Source: Bacteroidales bacterium UBA4353
Lineage (GTDB): Bacteria; Bacteroidota; Bacteroidia; Bacteroidales; Paludibacteraceae
Direction of reading: 5' to 3'
Assembly: GCA_002394025.1 (NCBI GenBank)
Contig: DGSV01000015.1
Span: forward strand, 1-12,173
Length of the DNA stretch: 12,173 nucleotides
A model generated the notes under the pieces. The model was not told the DNA's origin. It was given only the letters and a program-made list of their open reading frames with translations, and did no database searches. How positions within the stretch are numbered: the stretch's first letter is position 1; the number at the start of each line of letters is the position of its first letter. A program made the translations under genes and the position numbers. Below, piece after piece: positions 1 to 7,800 of the stretch.

Positions 1-676
1 TGAAATTGTCAAGCATGATACGGTCTACGCCACCATGGTCGAGAACCTGCTGCAGTTCCTCGAAATTCCGCACTTCAATTTCTATTTTGAGATCCTTGCC
101 TGTGCGCTTGCAGTAGTCTCTGGCGCGGTCTATGGCATTGACGATACCTCCCGCGAAGTCCACATGGTTGTCTTTGAGAAGTATCATGTCGAAAAGTCCG
201 ATGCGATGGTTGGTGCCTCCGCCGATGCGTACCGCCATTTTCTCAAGCATACGCATTCCGGGTGTTGTCTTGCGGGTGTCAAGCACGCGGGTGTGAGTGC
301 CTTCAAGGCGCTGCATATAGCGGTGGGTGGTGGTGGCAATACCGCTCATGCGCTGCATAACGTTGAGCATCAAACGCTCCGTTTGCAGCAGACTGAGCAC
401 CTTACCCGTTACGCGGAACACGATGTCGCCTTTCTTGACCGGGGCTCCGTCACCTATGAATACTTCAACGTGAAGTTCGGGATCGAATTGGCGGAAAATT
501 TCGCGGGCCACCTCAACGCCGGCAATGATACCATCCTCTTTGATAATGAGTTGTGAACAGCCCATGGCGTCTGAAGGAATACAACTCAATGAAGTATGGT
601 CGCCATCGCCGATGTCTTCAGCGAACCATAGGGGTATGTACTTACGATAGTCAAGATTGTCAAAATTGCTGTCCAT
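1..676 (-). CDS. nadC: Quinolinate phosphoribosyltransferase (partial, C-terminus outside window)
   Basis: This encodes nicotinate-nucleotide pyrophosphorylase (carboxylating), which converts quinolinate and PRPP to nicotinate mononucleotide, CO2 and pyrophosphate in cytoplasmic de novo NAD synthesis. I translated 225 codons from the ATG at 676-674; the gene runs off the left edge, and the family usually has about 280-290 residues, so roughly 60 are missing. Visible family motifs are the N-terminal AEDIGDGDHTS (residues 19-29), ERLMLNVMQRMSGIAT (100-115), the PRPP/quinolinate-binding DTRKTTPG (133-140), GGGTNHRIGLFDMILLKDNH (152-171), and the acidic residues E201 (IEIEVRN) and D223 (MLDNF) that match the conserved active-site Glu and Asp of the family. 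An in-frame TAA two codons upstream of the ATG (TAA TTT ATG) fixes the start. It lies downstream of the exporter gene on the same strand, but a 190 bp gap with its own promoter suggests separate transcription. Identification is firm. Confidence 0.96.
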   Translation of the reverse strand, partial: MDSNFDNLDYRKYIPLWFAEDIGDGDHTSLSCIPSDAMGCSQLIIKEDGIIAGVEVAREIFRQFDPELHVEVFIGDGAPVKKGDIVFRVTGKVLSLLQTERLMLNVMQRMSGIATTTHRYMQRLEGTHTRVLDTRKTTPGMRMLEKMAVRIGGGTNHRIGLFDMILLKDNHVDFAGGIVNAIDRARDYCKRTGKDLKIEIEVRNFEELQQVLDHGGVDRIMLDNF

Positions 677-745
677 AAATTAATAAGAGTTTTAGTAAAA
701 AGTATTGAAAATTATTATTGTGGCGGATTTTTTATATCCCAAATG

Positions 746-753
746 CAAAGTTA
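746..753 (-). promoter_or_regulatory. Predicted -7 box of the nadC promoter
   Basis: Read on the minus strand this is TAACTTTG, a full match to the Bacteroidetes -7 consensus TAnnTTTG. It lies about 70 bases upstream of the nadC ATG, giving a predicted leader of about 60 nt. No clear TTTG -33 box is found at the usual 19-21 base spacing, so the assignment rests on the -7 element and its position. Confidence 0.5.
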
Positions 754-798
754 ATGTTTTTGTTTGAATAAATGCCGTTTGACACCAATTAGTGTTTA

Positions 799-818
799 AT
801 AAAGGATGCCTAACATCC
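799..818 (-). terminator. Weak terminator-like hairpin after the exporter gene
   Basis: On the minus strand the sequence reads GGATG-TTAGG-CATCC followed by TTTATT: a 5 bp perfect stem, 5-base loop and short T-rich tail. It starts about 48 bases after the exporter stop codon and upstream of the nadC promoter, which is where a terminator would be expected. The stem is short and the T tract interrupted, so it may be only a weak stop or chance. Confidence 0.3.
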
Positions 819-844
819 ACAGCGGTATGATAAAAATTGTTTTG

Positions 845-875
845 AAACACTAATTTTGCCTGTTTTTTAGTGTTT
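845..875. repeat. 9 bp inverted repeat spanning the exporter stop codon
   Basis: AAACACTAA at 845-853 is the exact reverse complement of TTAGTGTTT at 867-875, with a 13-base loop. The right arm contains the exporter stop codon (TTA at 867-869 on plus, TAA on minus). A third copy, TTAGTGTTT, is at 789-797, where the match to the 845-855 arm extends to 11 bases, so the middle copy can pair with either neighbour. It may be a bidirectional or minus-strand transcript-end structure; there is no long T run. Confidence 0.45.
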
Positions 876-3284
876 TGAGATACTTATTGTGATTTTCTCG
901 TTAAGCGCGAAGAGCGCGGGAGTGACCACGAGAGCCATCAGTACTACTGCGCCCATACCGATGAGCGTAACGGCGCCGAGCGAATACATGGCGGGGTGTT
1001 CGGCGAAAACGAGCACTCCGATACCTAATAGCATGATGATGGCTGACACGATGATTTCACGACGAAATTGAGGCAGAATATCCTGACCCGTGTTGCGTTT
1101 GCGAATGAGACCCTCAAGAACGAAAATAGTGTAGTCATCGCCCTGACCGAAGATGAATGTGGCGAGAATGACATTGACGATATTGAATTGAAGGTCAAAG
1201 ATTTTCATCAGCCCGAATATCCAGCACCATGCTAAAACCATCGGTGCGAAGGCTATCAGCGCAAGGCGGAAGTCGCGCATTGTGACCCATAGAAACAGAA
1301 AAACTATCAGCGAGCATATGATACCGAGATAATTGAAATCGTCGGAAAGAATGCCTGCAACCTTGCTGTTCAGGTCTGTGGGAGTGAAACTGTCGGGAAT
1401 ATTAAGCAGATAAGTATCAATCTCATGCATAGGTACTGACAGCCTGTCCACAATGCTGAATGACGGGTAGTCGGTCTGTTGCGTATTATCGGCATAGTAG
1501 CCACGGAAGAATGTGTTTGCGGGCTCTGATGCCAAATCGCATTTGTCGGCAGCATAATGATGGTTGACGATGTGCATGAAACGTTGAGTAAACACAGGTG
1601 TAAGGCCGTGTTTTTTTGCACTTTGTTGTATGAGGTTTAGTGTCGGCTCGCGGTGTTGGTCCCAGAAAGAGTTCCACATATCCAGTCTTCGGTGCTGTTC
1701 TGCAACTGATGGTATGTAACGCGTAATGCTATGGACCTCAGCACCTTCGGGATAATGGGCGCTTAGGGCGCGTTCTGAGGCTTCGTCAAGGCTGCCGGCG
1801 CGATACGCGACATAGAGTGTGGTACTTAGTGTGTCTTGGTGCGATGCTTGCTCAAAGTAGCGGAAATCGGCGCGCTGCGAAGCTGTCATGTAATTGATGT
1901 TGCTCAGGTCGCTGTCGAAAGTGACATCTCTGCCGATATATGCCAGTGCAATGGTGGATATGCCAAATATGACGTAGAAAACATAGCGTAGGGGACTGTG
2001 AACCTTGTTCTTTATACCTTGTTCCTTGTCCTTAGTTCCTTGTTCTTTGCTACTTGCCGGTTGCTTACGGCTCATCATCTGTGGCAATACAATCACGGTG
2101 AAGGCTATTGTACCGAGGAGCATTGCCGTAGCGAAGATCCCGAGGTCTCGCAGTGCCGTGGAAGCCATGGGCAGCAAGGCGAGGAAGGCTCCGAGTGTGG
2201 TGATATTGCCAATGATGAGCGGAGTGGCTTCTTCACGCAGATTTGCGGCAACGTCTGCCGTGTAGTGGCTATGAAGCACCAGATGAAGCGGATAGTTGAC
2301 GGCTATTCCGGTGATTACAGAACCGATACCGATGATAATCAATGATGTATGACTATGAATAAACCCTAATGCCGCCATGCCGCAAAGCCAGCCGAAAACA
2401 ATGGTGAGAATGATAAGTCCTATGCCCCGCAGGTCGCTGCGGAATAGGAACGCGAGAAGCGCAATGATAAGAACTGCAGATATGCCAAGTGCAATAAAAC
2501 TGTCAGTCTTAATGCGTTGTGCGTTTTGAACGGCAATCACAGGAGCTCCCGATAGACGGATGTTGACGTTTGGATTTTCGTCAGAAACGGTCCGGCATAC
2601 AGATTTCAGGCTATCGACCAACGTGCTGTTATAATGTGTTTCCCGCGCTCCGTGGGGCGAAGTGCAGTAGGCTATGGCACGGCTATGATCCTTGCTGACC
2701 ATGTAGCCATCATAAATCTCAAAACCATCAATACCAACCCTAAGAGCCTTAAGGTCAGCAATCTGATTGTCAAAAAGATGCAGTGGGTCATTGACGAGGA
2801 CTCGTGTAGCAATGCCGCTCATGGGTATGCCGAGCACTGTCTTGGCATCGCTAAGTCGCTTATCGATACTGTCAGGCGACAGCAAGTCAGATAGTCTTGC
2901 GTAGTCTGTTTCTACGAGGTAATATGGTATGCGGGCATAGAAACTGTCAAGGGCGGTAAGGTTGGCATCAATATCTATTTGTGTGGTGGGAGCCATGTCT
3001 TGAGCCAAATCCGCAAAGTGGTCCACGGCATTGAGAAGATCATCAATATCGGCATTGCCTTCTTTTTCAAAGATAATGATAATCCTATCAGCATCAGATA
3101 GTTGACCATAGAGCTCCATGTTGGCTTTGTCGTTGGCGTTGAGGGGCAGGAAGTCAGTGATATCCTCGCTAAAACGAAGCCTGCTGACCCCCAGAGCGGC
3201 AAGGCATACCAAGACGGCAAGTATAGCCATTAAAAGCCCGGTATGGCATCGAAGGTACTGGTATATGTCGGTGATGATCCCCAT
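867..3284 (-). CDS. MMPL/RND-superfamily inner-membrane exporter
   Basis: An 805-residue integral membrane protein with the duplicated RND/MMPL layout. There is an N-terminal membrane segment (about 16-35), a large periplasmic domain (36-260), five segments (about 262-401), a cytoplasmic linker (402-432), a segment at 434-451, a second periplasmic domain (about 452-650) and five closing segments (652-792). The second half carries GQGDDYTIF (713-721), a form of the GxGxDYxxF signature of MMPL transporters; the first half has the degenerate counterpart GIAVNYPLH (326-334). Proteins of this shape (predicted exporters like COG4258) are thought to move lipids or acylated compounds by proton-driven export, and some sit in aryl-polyene or flexirubin-type clusters. 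No acyltransferase, ketosynthase or acyl carrier gene is here, so the substrate is unknown. The linker contains a heptamer DNA repeat coding for residues 407-427. The ATG at 3284 is followed directly by the expected membrane anchor. No clear promoter was found. Confidence 0.85.
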   Translation of the reverse strand: MGIITDIYQYLRCHTGLLMAILAVLVCLAALGVSRLRFSEDITDFLPLNANDKANMELYGQLSDADRIIIIFEKEGNADIDDLLNAVDHFADLAQDMAPTTQIDIDANLTALDSFYARIPYYLVETDYARLSDLLSPDSIDKRLSDAKTVLGIPMSGIATRVLVNDPLHLFDNQIADLKALRVGIDGFEIYDGYMVSKDHSRAIAYCTSPHGARETHYNSTLVDSLKSVCRTVSDENPNVNIRLSGAPVIAVQNAQRIKTDSFIALGISAVLIIALLAFLFRSDLRGIGLIILTIVFGWLCGMAALGFIHSHTSLIIIGIGSVITGIAVNYPLHLVLHSHYTADVAANLREEATPLIIGNITTLGAFLALLPMASTALRDLGIFATAMLLGTIAFTVIVLPQMMSRKQPASSKEQGTKDKEQGIKNKVHSPLRYVFYVIFGISTIALAYIGRDVTFDSDLSNINYMTASQRADFRYFEQASHQDTLSTTLYVAYRAGSLDEASERALSAHYPEGAEVHSITRYIPSVAEQHRRLDMWNSFWDQHREPTLNLIQQSAKKHGLTPVFTQRFMHIVNHHYAADKCDLASEPANTFFRGYYADNTQQTDYPSFSIVDRLSVPMHEIDTYLLNIPDSFTPTDLNSKVAGILSDDFNYLGIICSLIVFLFLWVTMRDFRLALIAFAPMVLAWCWIFGLMKIFDLQFNIVNVILATFIFGQGDDYTIFVLEGLIRKRNTGQDILPQFRREIIVSAIIMLLGIGVLVFAEHPAMYSLGAVTLIGMGAVVLMALVVTPALFALNEKITISISKH
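2004..2066. repeat. In-frame array of nine degenerate heptamers inside the exporter gene
   Basis: On the plus strand the run divides without gaps into CTTGTTC, TTTATAC, CTTGTTC, CTTGTCC, TTAGTTC, CTTGTTC, TTTGCTA, CTTGCCG and GTTGCTT. Three units are identical and most others differ from them by one to three bases. The length is 63 bp, exactly 21 codons (residues K407 to K427), so the exporter frame is kept. Three heptamers make seven codons, which gives a seven-residue protein repeat: KEQGTKD then KEQGIKN. The encoded segment is hydrophilic, Lys/Glu/Gln rich, and sits in the linker between the two membrane halves, a place likely to tolerate insertions. Confidence 0.7.
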
Positions 3285-3290
3285 CGGTTA

Positions 3291-3322
3291 TTTGCTTATA
3301 TGATTAAAAAGTGCTAATTTTG
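3291..3322 (+). promoter_or_regulatory. Bacteroidetes-type promoter of xerC
   Basis: TTTG at 3291-3294, a 20-base spacer and TAATTTTG at 3315-3322 match the -33/-7 consensus fully. The -7 box ends four bases before the xerC ATG (3327), so transcription should begin at or just after the start codon. The promoter lies in the 42-base gap between the divergent exporter and xerC start codons. Confidence 0.75.
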
Positions 3323-3326
3323 TCGC

Positions 3327-4223
3327 ATGATACAGCGTTTTCTTGACTATATAGCTATCGAGCGTCGCCTCTCGCCACTGACCGTGACGACCTATAGCAA
3401 TGATTTGCGACTCTTCGCGAATTTTGTTGAGCGGCAGAGTGGTGTGCCTTTCGACGCTACAATGGTTAAGTCCGATGATATACGTATGTGGGTCCTAACC
3501 CTTAAGAATCAAGGCTATGGGGCTCGAAATATAGCACGCAAAATATCTGCCTTGCGATCTTTTTGGCGCTATTTGCTTAAGATGGGACTTGTAAGCGACA
3601 ATCCTACAACGAAAATCATCACCCCAAAATTCTCGAAACCGCTGCCGACAACGTTCCGCGAACAAGAGGTGGAACGTGCACTGGAGTATAATGATGATGC
3701 CGATGACTATCGGCAAGTCTTTGACAGTCTTGTTGTTGATATGCTCTATCAAACAGGTATGCGTCGTGCCGAGTTATTGTCGCTGACGCTGCCGCGTATC
3801 ACTCTAAACGGGCATGGTGGCGAACTCAAAGTCATCGGTAAGCGTAATAAGGAGCGTATAATACCTTTCGGTGCTGAACTTGAACAACGTATATTGCATT
3901 ACCTGACTGTGCGTCGCGACTTGGGAGCATCCTCCGATGGTTCGTTCTTGGTGCGTGCCAATGGTGAGGCGGCTACGGCGTATGACATCTATCGCGCGGT
4001 GAAGCAGTCTATGGCAACTTCCAGCACGCAAACAAAACTCAGCCCCCATGTGCTGCGACACACTTTCGCGTCAACACTTCTCAATAACGGCGCTGACATC
4101 AATGCCGTCAAGGCTCTGCTCGGGCATGCCAATCTCAATGCCACTCAGATATACACCCATGTCACTTTTGAGGAAAAACTGAAGGCTTATAAGCAAGCTC
4201 ACCCTCATGCCGGCGAAGAATGA
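3327..4223 (+). CDS. xerC: Tyrosine recombinase, XerC-like
   Basis: A 298-residue site-specific recombinase of the Xer family, the same length as typical XerC/XerD. These enzymes work as a XerC/XerD heterotetramer on the dif site to resolve chromosome dimers, forming a covalent 3'-phosphotyrosine intermediate. Residues 1-90 form the SAM-like N-terminal DNA-binding domain (FLDYIAIERRLSPLTVTTYS). The catalytic domain has all expected residues: R146 (TGMRRAELLSL), K172 (GKRNKERIIPF), H241 and R244 (LSPHVLRHTFAS), H267 (LLGHANL) and nucleophile Y276 (QIYTHV). The C-terminal tail, with F281 to AHPHA, resembles XerC (F...Y..AHPRA) more than XerD, so xerC is preferred; family membership is much firmer than the C versus D choice. 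No phage or transposon genes are adjacent, which supports a housekeeping role rather than a mobile-element integrase. It overlaps the convergent downstream gene by 19 bp, and its start is nearly leaderless. Confidence 0.88.
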   Translation: MIQRFLDYIAIERRLSPLTVTTYSNDLRLFANFVERQSGVPFDATMVKSDDIRMWVLTLKNQGYGARNIARKISALRSFWRYLLKMGLVSDNPTTKIITPKFSKPLPTTFREQEVERALEYNDDADDYRQVFDSLVVDMLYQTGMRRAELLSLTLPRITLNGHGGELKVIGKRNKERIIPFGAELEQRILHYLTVRRDLGASSDGSFLVRANGEAATAYDIYRAVKQSMATSSTQTKLSPHVLRHTFASTLLNNGADINAVKALLGHANLNATQIYTHVTFEEKLKAYKQAHPHAGEE

Positions 4224-4624
4224 AGAGCGCGCTGCTCGCGGACTATCAGTAACGCCTCATCACGAACGGGGTAGGGCAACTCAATGCCGCGCAGCTGAAG
4301 ACTTCTACACCAACCGGCAACATCTATGTCGCGTAATGTATTGAATACTTCCTCGAAATCAGCTGTTTCGGCAGCCGTGTAACTTTCGGCACTGCGGTGG
4401 GCATAACAGTCAAGATTTTCATCATCATAATAAATAATTTCGTCGCTGCTGTTGAGTAGCGTCTCGCGCTCGCACACCAAGTGCTGACCACAACAGTTGG
4501 CATCAACGTCGTGCACAGGCTCCAAATGTCCGGCTGCACGCCGGCGCTCGCGCAGTTCTGTGCCTACAACTCCTATTATCAGCAAGATAATAAAAATACC
4601 AACAAGTATGACAATTCGTAGCAT
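4205..4624 (-). CDS. Small membrane-anchored conserved protein with CCGxHxxC motif
   Basis: A 139-residue protein of unknown function. Residues 4-21 form one hydrophobic segment followed by a basic stretch (RERRR, 25-29), predicting an N-in or signal-anchor membrane protein with a soluble domain of about 110 residues. Striking features are a Cys/His cluster CCGQHLVC (C44, C45, H48, C51) that could bind a metal, an acidic IIYYDDENLDCYA segment (63-75), and a C-terminal block WCRSLQLRGIELP (105-117). From memory, proteins with a similar pattern recur in Bacteroidales genomes, sometimes labelled phospholipase, but I see no lipase motif and do not adopt that name. The real-gene case rests on the anchor plus ordered motifs, its own upstream -7 box, and little overlap with other genes. 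It converges on xerC and overlaps its last 19 bp; no terminator separates them. Confidence 0.75.
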   Translation of the reverse strand: MLRIVILVGIFIILLIIGVVGTELRERRRAAGHLEPVHDVDANCCGQHLVCERETLLNSSDEIIYYDDENLDCYAHRSAESYTAAETADFEEVFNTLRDIDVAGWCRSLQLRGIELPYPVRDEALLIVREQRALHSSPA

Positions 4625-4649
4625 AGTGCTTTAGATGATTTTCAAAGTA

Positions 4650-4657
4650 CAAAGGTA
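4650..4657 (-). promoter_or_regulatory. Predicted -7 box for the small membrane protein gene
   Basis: The minus strand reads TACCTTTG, matching TAnnTTTG, 25 bases before the ATG at 4624. The nearest TTTG upstream is 23 bases away, a little longer than the usual 19-21, so strength may be modest. It points away from the SusC-like gene promoter about 50 bases to the right. Confidence 0.5.
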
Positions 4658-4702
4658 AGGAATTTTTGCACATAAAAAGTCAAAAAAATCACATTAGCGC
4701 TG

Positions 4703-4732
4703 TTGTTAAGTCAAATAATTTTCTTAATTTTG
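4703..4732 (+). promoter_or_regulatory. Promoter of the SusC/SusD operon
   Basis: TTG at 4703-4705, a 19-base spacer and TAATTTTG at 4725-4732 fit the Bacteroidetes promoter. Transcription should start near 4738-4740, giving a leader of about 90 nt before the SusC-like ATG. A small GTGC/GCAC hairpin (4744-4757) lies at the very 5' end of the predicted transcript. Confidence 0.65.
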
Positions 4733-4745
4733 CGAAATGTTAAGT
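4704..4745. promoter_or_regulatory. Possible operator: 8 bp direct repeat flanking the operon promoter
   Basis: TGTTAAGT occurs at 4704-4711, overlapping the -33 element, and again at 4738-4745, at the predicted transcription start. The copies are 34 bp apart, a little over three helical turns, so they fall on roughly the same face of the helix. This is a plausible binding arrangement for a locus regulator, but two 8-mers in AT-rich DNA could be chance. Confidence 0.25.
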
Positions 4746-4777
4746 GCTATATGGCACGCTGATGTGATATCTTGACC

Positions 4778-4810
4778 ATGAAAAATGTTTATTCAGCACC
4801 GAATTTCTAA
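4778..4810 (+). other. Possible leader peptide ORF (10 codons) upstream of the SusC-like gene
   Basis: Within the predicted leader, an ATG at 4778 opens a 10-codon frame, MKNVYSAPNF, that stops with TAA at 4808-4810, 18 bases before the SusC-like ATG. Preceding ATGs at 4751 (three codons) and 4762 (one codon) also close at once. No ribosome-binding signal distinguishes it; Bacteroidetes genes commonly lack strong Shine-Dalgarno sites, so its absence says little. Confidence 0.2.
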
Positions 4811-4828
4811 CTTTTATACTACTAATAC

Positions 4829-7800
4829 ATGAAACTTAACAAAAAACTAACGTGTGTGATGCGTTGCTTCTTTGCTCTGGCAATGTTGTTTGCGGCTTTG
4901 CCTGGCTTTGCTCAGACGAAACGTATCTCCGGTGTCATCACCGACACAACGGGCGAGACGGTGATCTCCGCCTCTATTGTCGTCAAAGGTACGACGATAG
5001 GTACTGTATCAGACTTCGACGGCAATTACGTCCTTGACGTTCCCGCCGACGCTAAAACCCTCGAAGTGTCGTTCATCGGCATGCAGACCAAGGAAGTGCC
5101 CATCACGGGCAGCGTTATAAATGTGGTGCTCGCCGAGGACAATAAAGTTCTGGAAGAAGTCGTGGTAACAGGTTATGGTTCTACTAAAAAACGTGACCTG
5201 GTAACATCAGTGGCGTCAGTAGGCGCTGAACAGCTCAAGGACATTCCGGTAACTTCGGCTTCCGAAGCCCTGCAGGGTAAACTGGCTGGCGTTCAGGTTA
5301 CAACGTCAGACGGTGCCGCGGATGCTGAAATCAATATCCGTGTGCGTGGTGGTACGTCAATCACGCAGTCAAACGAACCTCTTTACATCGTTGACGGTTT
5401 CCCGGTATCAAGCATCTCTGACATCGCGCCAAGCGACATACAGTCTATGGACGTGCTCAAAGACGCTGCCGCAACAGCAATCTATGGTGCGCAAGGTGCT
5501 AACGGCGTTATCATCATCACAACCAAGGATTCTGACACCGACTCCGACAAGATGACATTCCACATCGACTACACAGGCTATGTGGGATGGAAACGCATGG
5601 CGAAAAAGTATGACATGATGTCAGCTCGCGATTTCGCGCTCATGCAGTATGAATATGCATACCTCAAAGGAAAATCAAAAGACTGGTTCTCCACACCTTT
5701 TGATCCATACGTGGCTCGTAATGATGACGGCACGATAAAAGGCGATGACGTTACGCCTATCTCGCAAGTGCTTGACTATTACTCCAATGAAGCTAAATAT
5801 TACGACTGGCAGAGAGCCACTTTCGGACCCACATGGGGCGAAGGACTCCATAGCGGCAATGACTATGACCCTGATCGTGAAGGATATTACGAACATCAAG
5901 GCTTTACATCAAATCATAGCATAAGCCTCTCAGGCGGTAACAAAAACGCAAACTTCAACCTCTCATACAGCCGCATTGACGACAAAGGTATCATGTACGG
6001 TTCTGACTACGCTCGTAACAACATATCTTTCAAAGCCAAATTCAAACCCGTCAAAGACCTCACCATTGGCATGACCACGCGTTTCTCTAACACTCAAACG
6101 GTAGGTCCTGGCGCCAACGTGAGCGACGATAGCGGCTCCTCTTCTGACTCGCGCGTACGTAACGCCGTGGCTTATACGCCTATTAAGCTGTTCGCTAAGG
6201 ATTCAAACCAAGACCTTGAAGACGAGTCATCATTTGGTAATATGTATGACCCTATAACAACTATCGACCACAACTACAAGTGGAAGAAAGACAATAAGTG
6301 GACACTGAGCGGATACATTTCCTATAAGTTTGCCAAACACTTCACTATCAAGACCGAACTGAACTTCGAAACACGCAACCGCGACACGCAACGTCTCTAT
6401 GGACCGACAACTTACCTCTCACGTCGCGGCGACGGCGCTACCTTCTCGGGTAAGCCGGGCATGAACAACGCGCAAGTAATTGACCAACGCGACCAAAAGC
6501 TGCGCAATACTAACACCCTCGAGTACAAAAACAAGTGGGGACAACACAACTTCGATGTACTCATCGGTGAAGAGCAGACATGGAACAAGGGCTGGCAGGA
6601 AACCATCTGGGGCTACGGCTTCGACCCCAACTACTCCAGCGAAGTGGTCTTTGACCACCTCAACGACAACCTCGCCCGCACCATCTCCAATAAGATTAAC
6701 GCCACGGATAACATGTTGTCGTTCTTCGCGCGCGCCAACTATAACTATCGCGGACGCTACTATCTGACAGCCACGTTCCGTGCTGACTGCTCAACACGTT
6801 TCGCCCGTGGCAACCAATGGGGCTACTTCCCATCAGTGGCTTTGGCATGGCGTATGTCTGACGAACAATGGATGCAAGGCGCGTCAGACTGGCTATCAAA
6901 CCTCAAGATACGTTTCTCTTACGGTACAGCAGGTAATAATAACGTAGAAACAGGTTTCCTCTATGCCGACTATACAGCAGGCACTGACACCTATTCGGCA
7001 GGCTTCAATTCTGACGTTTACTACTACATCGGTGGTGAGGCCAAGACACCTACAGCGTCTAACTCCAAACTCAAATGGGAGACAACACACACCCGCAACC
7101 TCGGTATCGACTACGGCTTCTTCAACGAACGCCTCTCAGGTGCCATAGACCTCTACTGGAACACCACTAAAGACCTCATCATCCGTTATGCCCTGCAAGG
7201 TCGCGGTGGTTACAGTTACCAGTATCGCAACATAGGTTCTACAGAAAACAAAGGTGTTGAATTTTCCGTCAAAGGTGTCATTCTCGACAAAAAATCACCG
7301 GCACTGTCCTATGGCCTCTCTGTTGACGCCAACATAGCTTTCAACTTCAACAAAGTCATTGACCTCGGCGGTATGGAAACATATCCCGTCGGCACAGGCG
7401 TTTACACCTCTAAATATCAGCCCGACGGATTGGAATATCAACTTCGTGAAGGAAGCCCCATGGGCAATGTCTATGGCTTTAAGACGGCCGGTTGGTACAC
7501 CGCTGACGACTTTGATGCCTATGACTACAAGGACGACCGCTGGCTCAAGAAAACAATCGACGAAAATGGCAATGAGGTGCTCACAACGGTTGCTGACCCG
7601 CTGGTGTCTGAAGGCGTGGCAAGACCCGGAACAGTGAAAGTGGTAAAAGCCGACGGCACACCGGCTGAAAGCGCTGACGACATCGTAAAAATCGGTAACA
7701 CTCTGCCTCTCTTCACCGGTGGTTTCAACATCTCAGCATACGTCGGCGGAGACAAATGGGGTAAGGTGGACTTCACGGCTAACTTTACCTACAGCTACGG

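Noticed and set aside
35..556. A 173-codon plus-strand frame at the left edge
   Set aside because: It is antisense to nadC, whose motifs are unmistakable in the opposite direction.
851..858. Plus-strand TAATTTTG resembling a -7 promoter box
   Set aside because: No TTTG at 19-21 bases upstream, and it would fire antisense into the exporter 3' end; AT-rich spacer chance is likelier.
3327..4223. Integrase of a phage or conjugative element
   Set aside because: Length, all six catalytic residues and the XerC-like C-terminus fit housekeeping Xer; there is no attachment-site duplication, tRNA gene or mobility gene nearby.
4205..4624. Phospholipase name for the small membrane protein
   Set aside because: No GxSxG, HKD or other lipase motif is present; the label would be unsupported.
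4625..4828. A dif site or small RNA gene in the spacer between the small membrane protein gene and the SusC-like gene
   Set aside because: I found no dif-like 28-mer with two inverted arms and no independent terminator; the spacer is explained by two divergent promoters and a leader.
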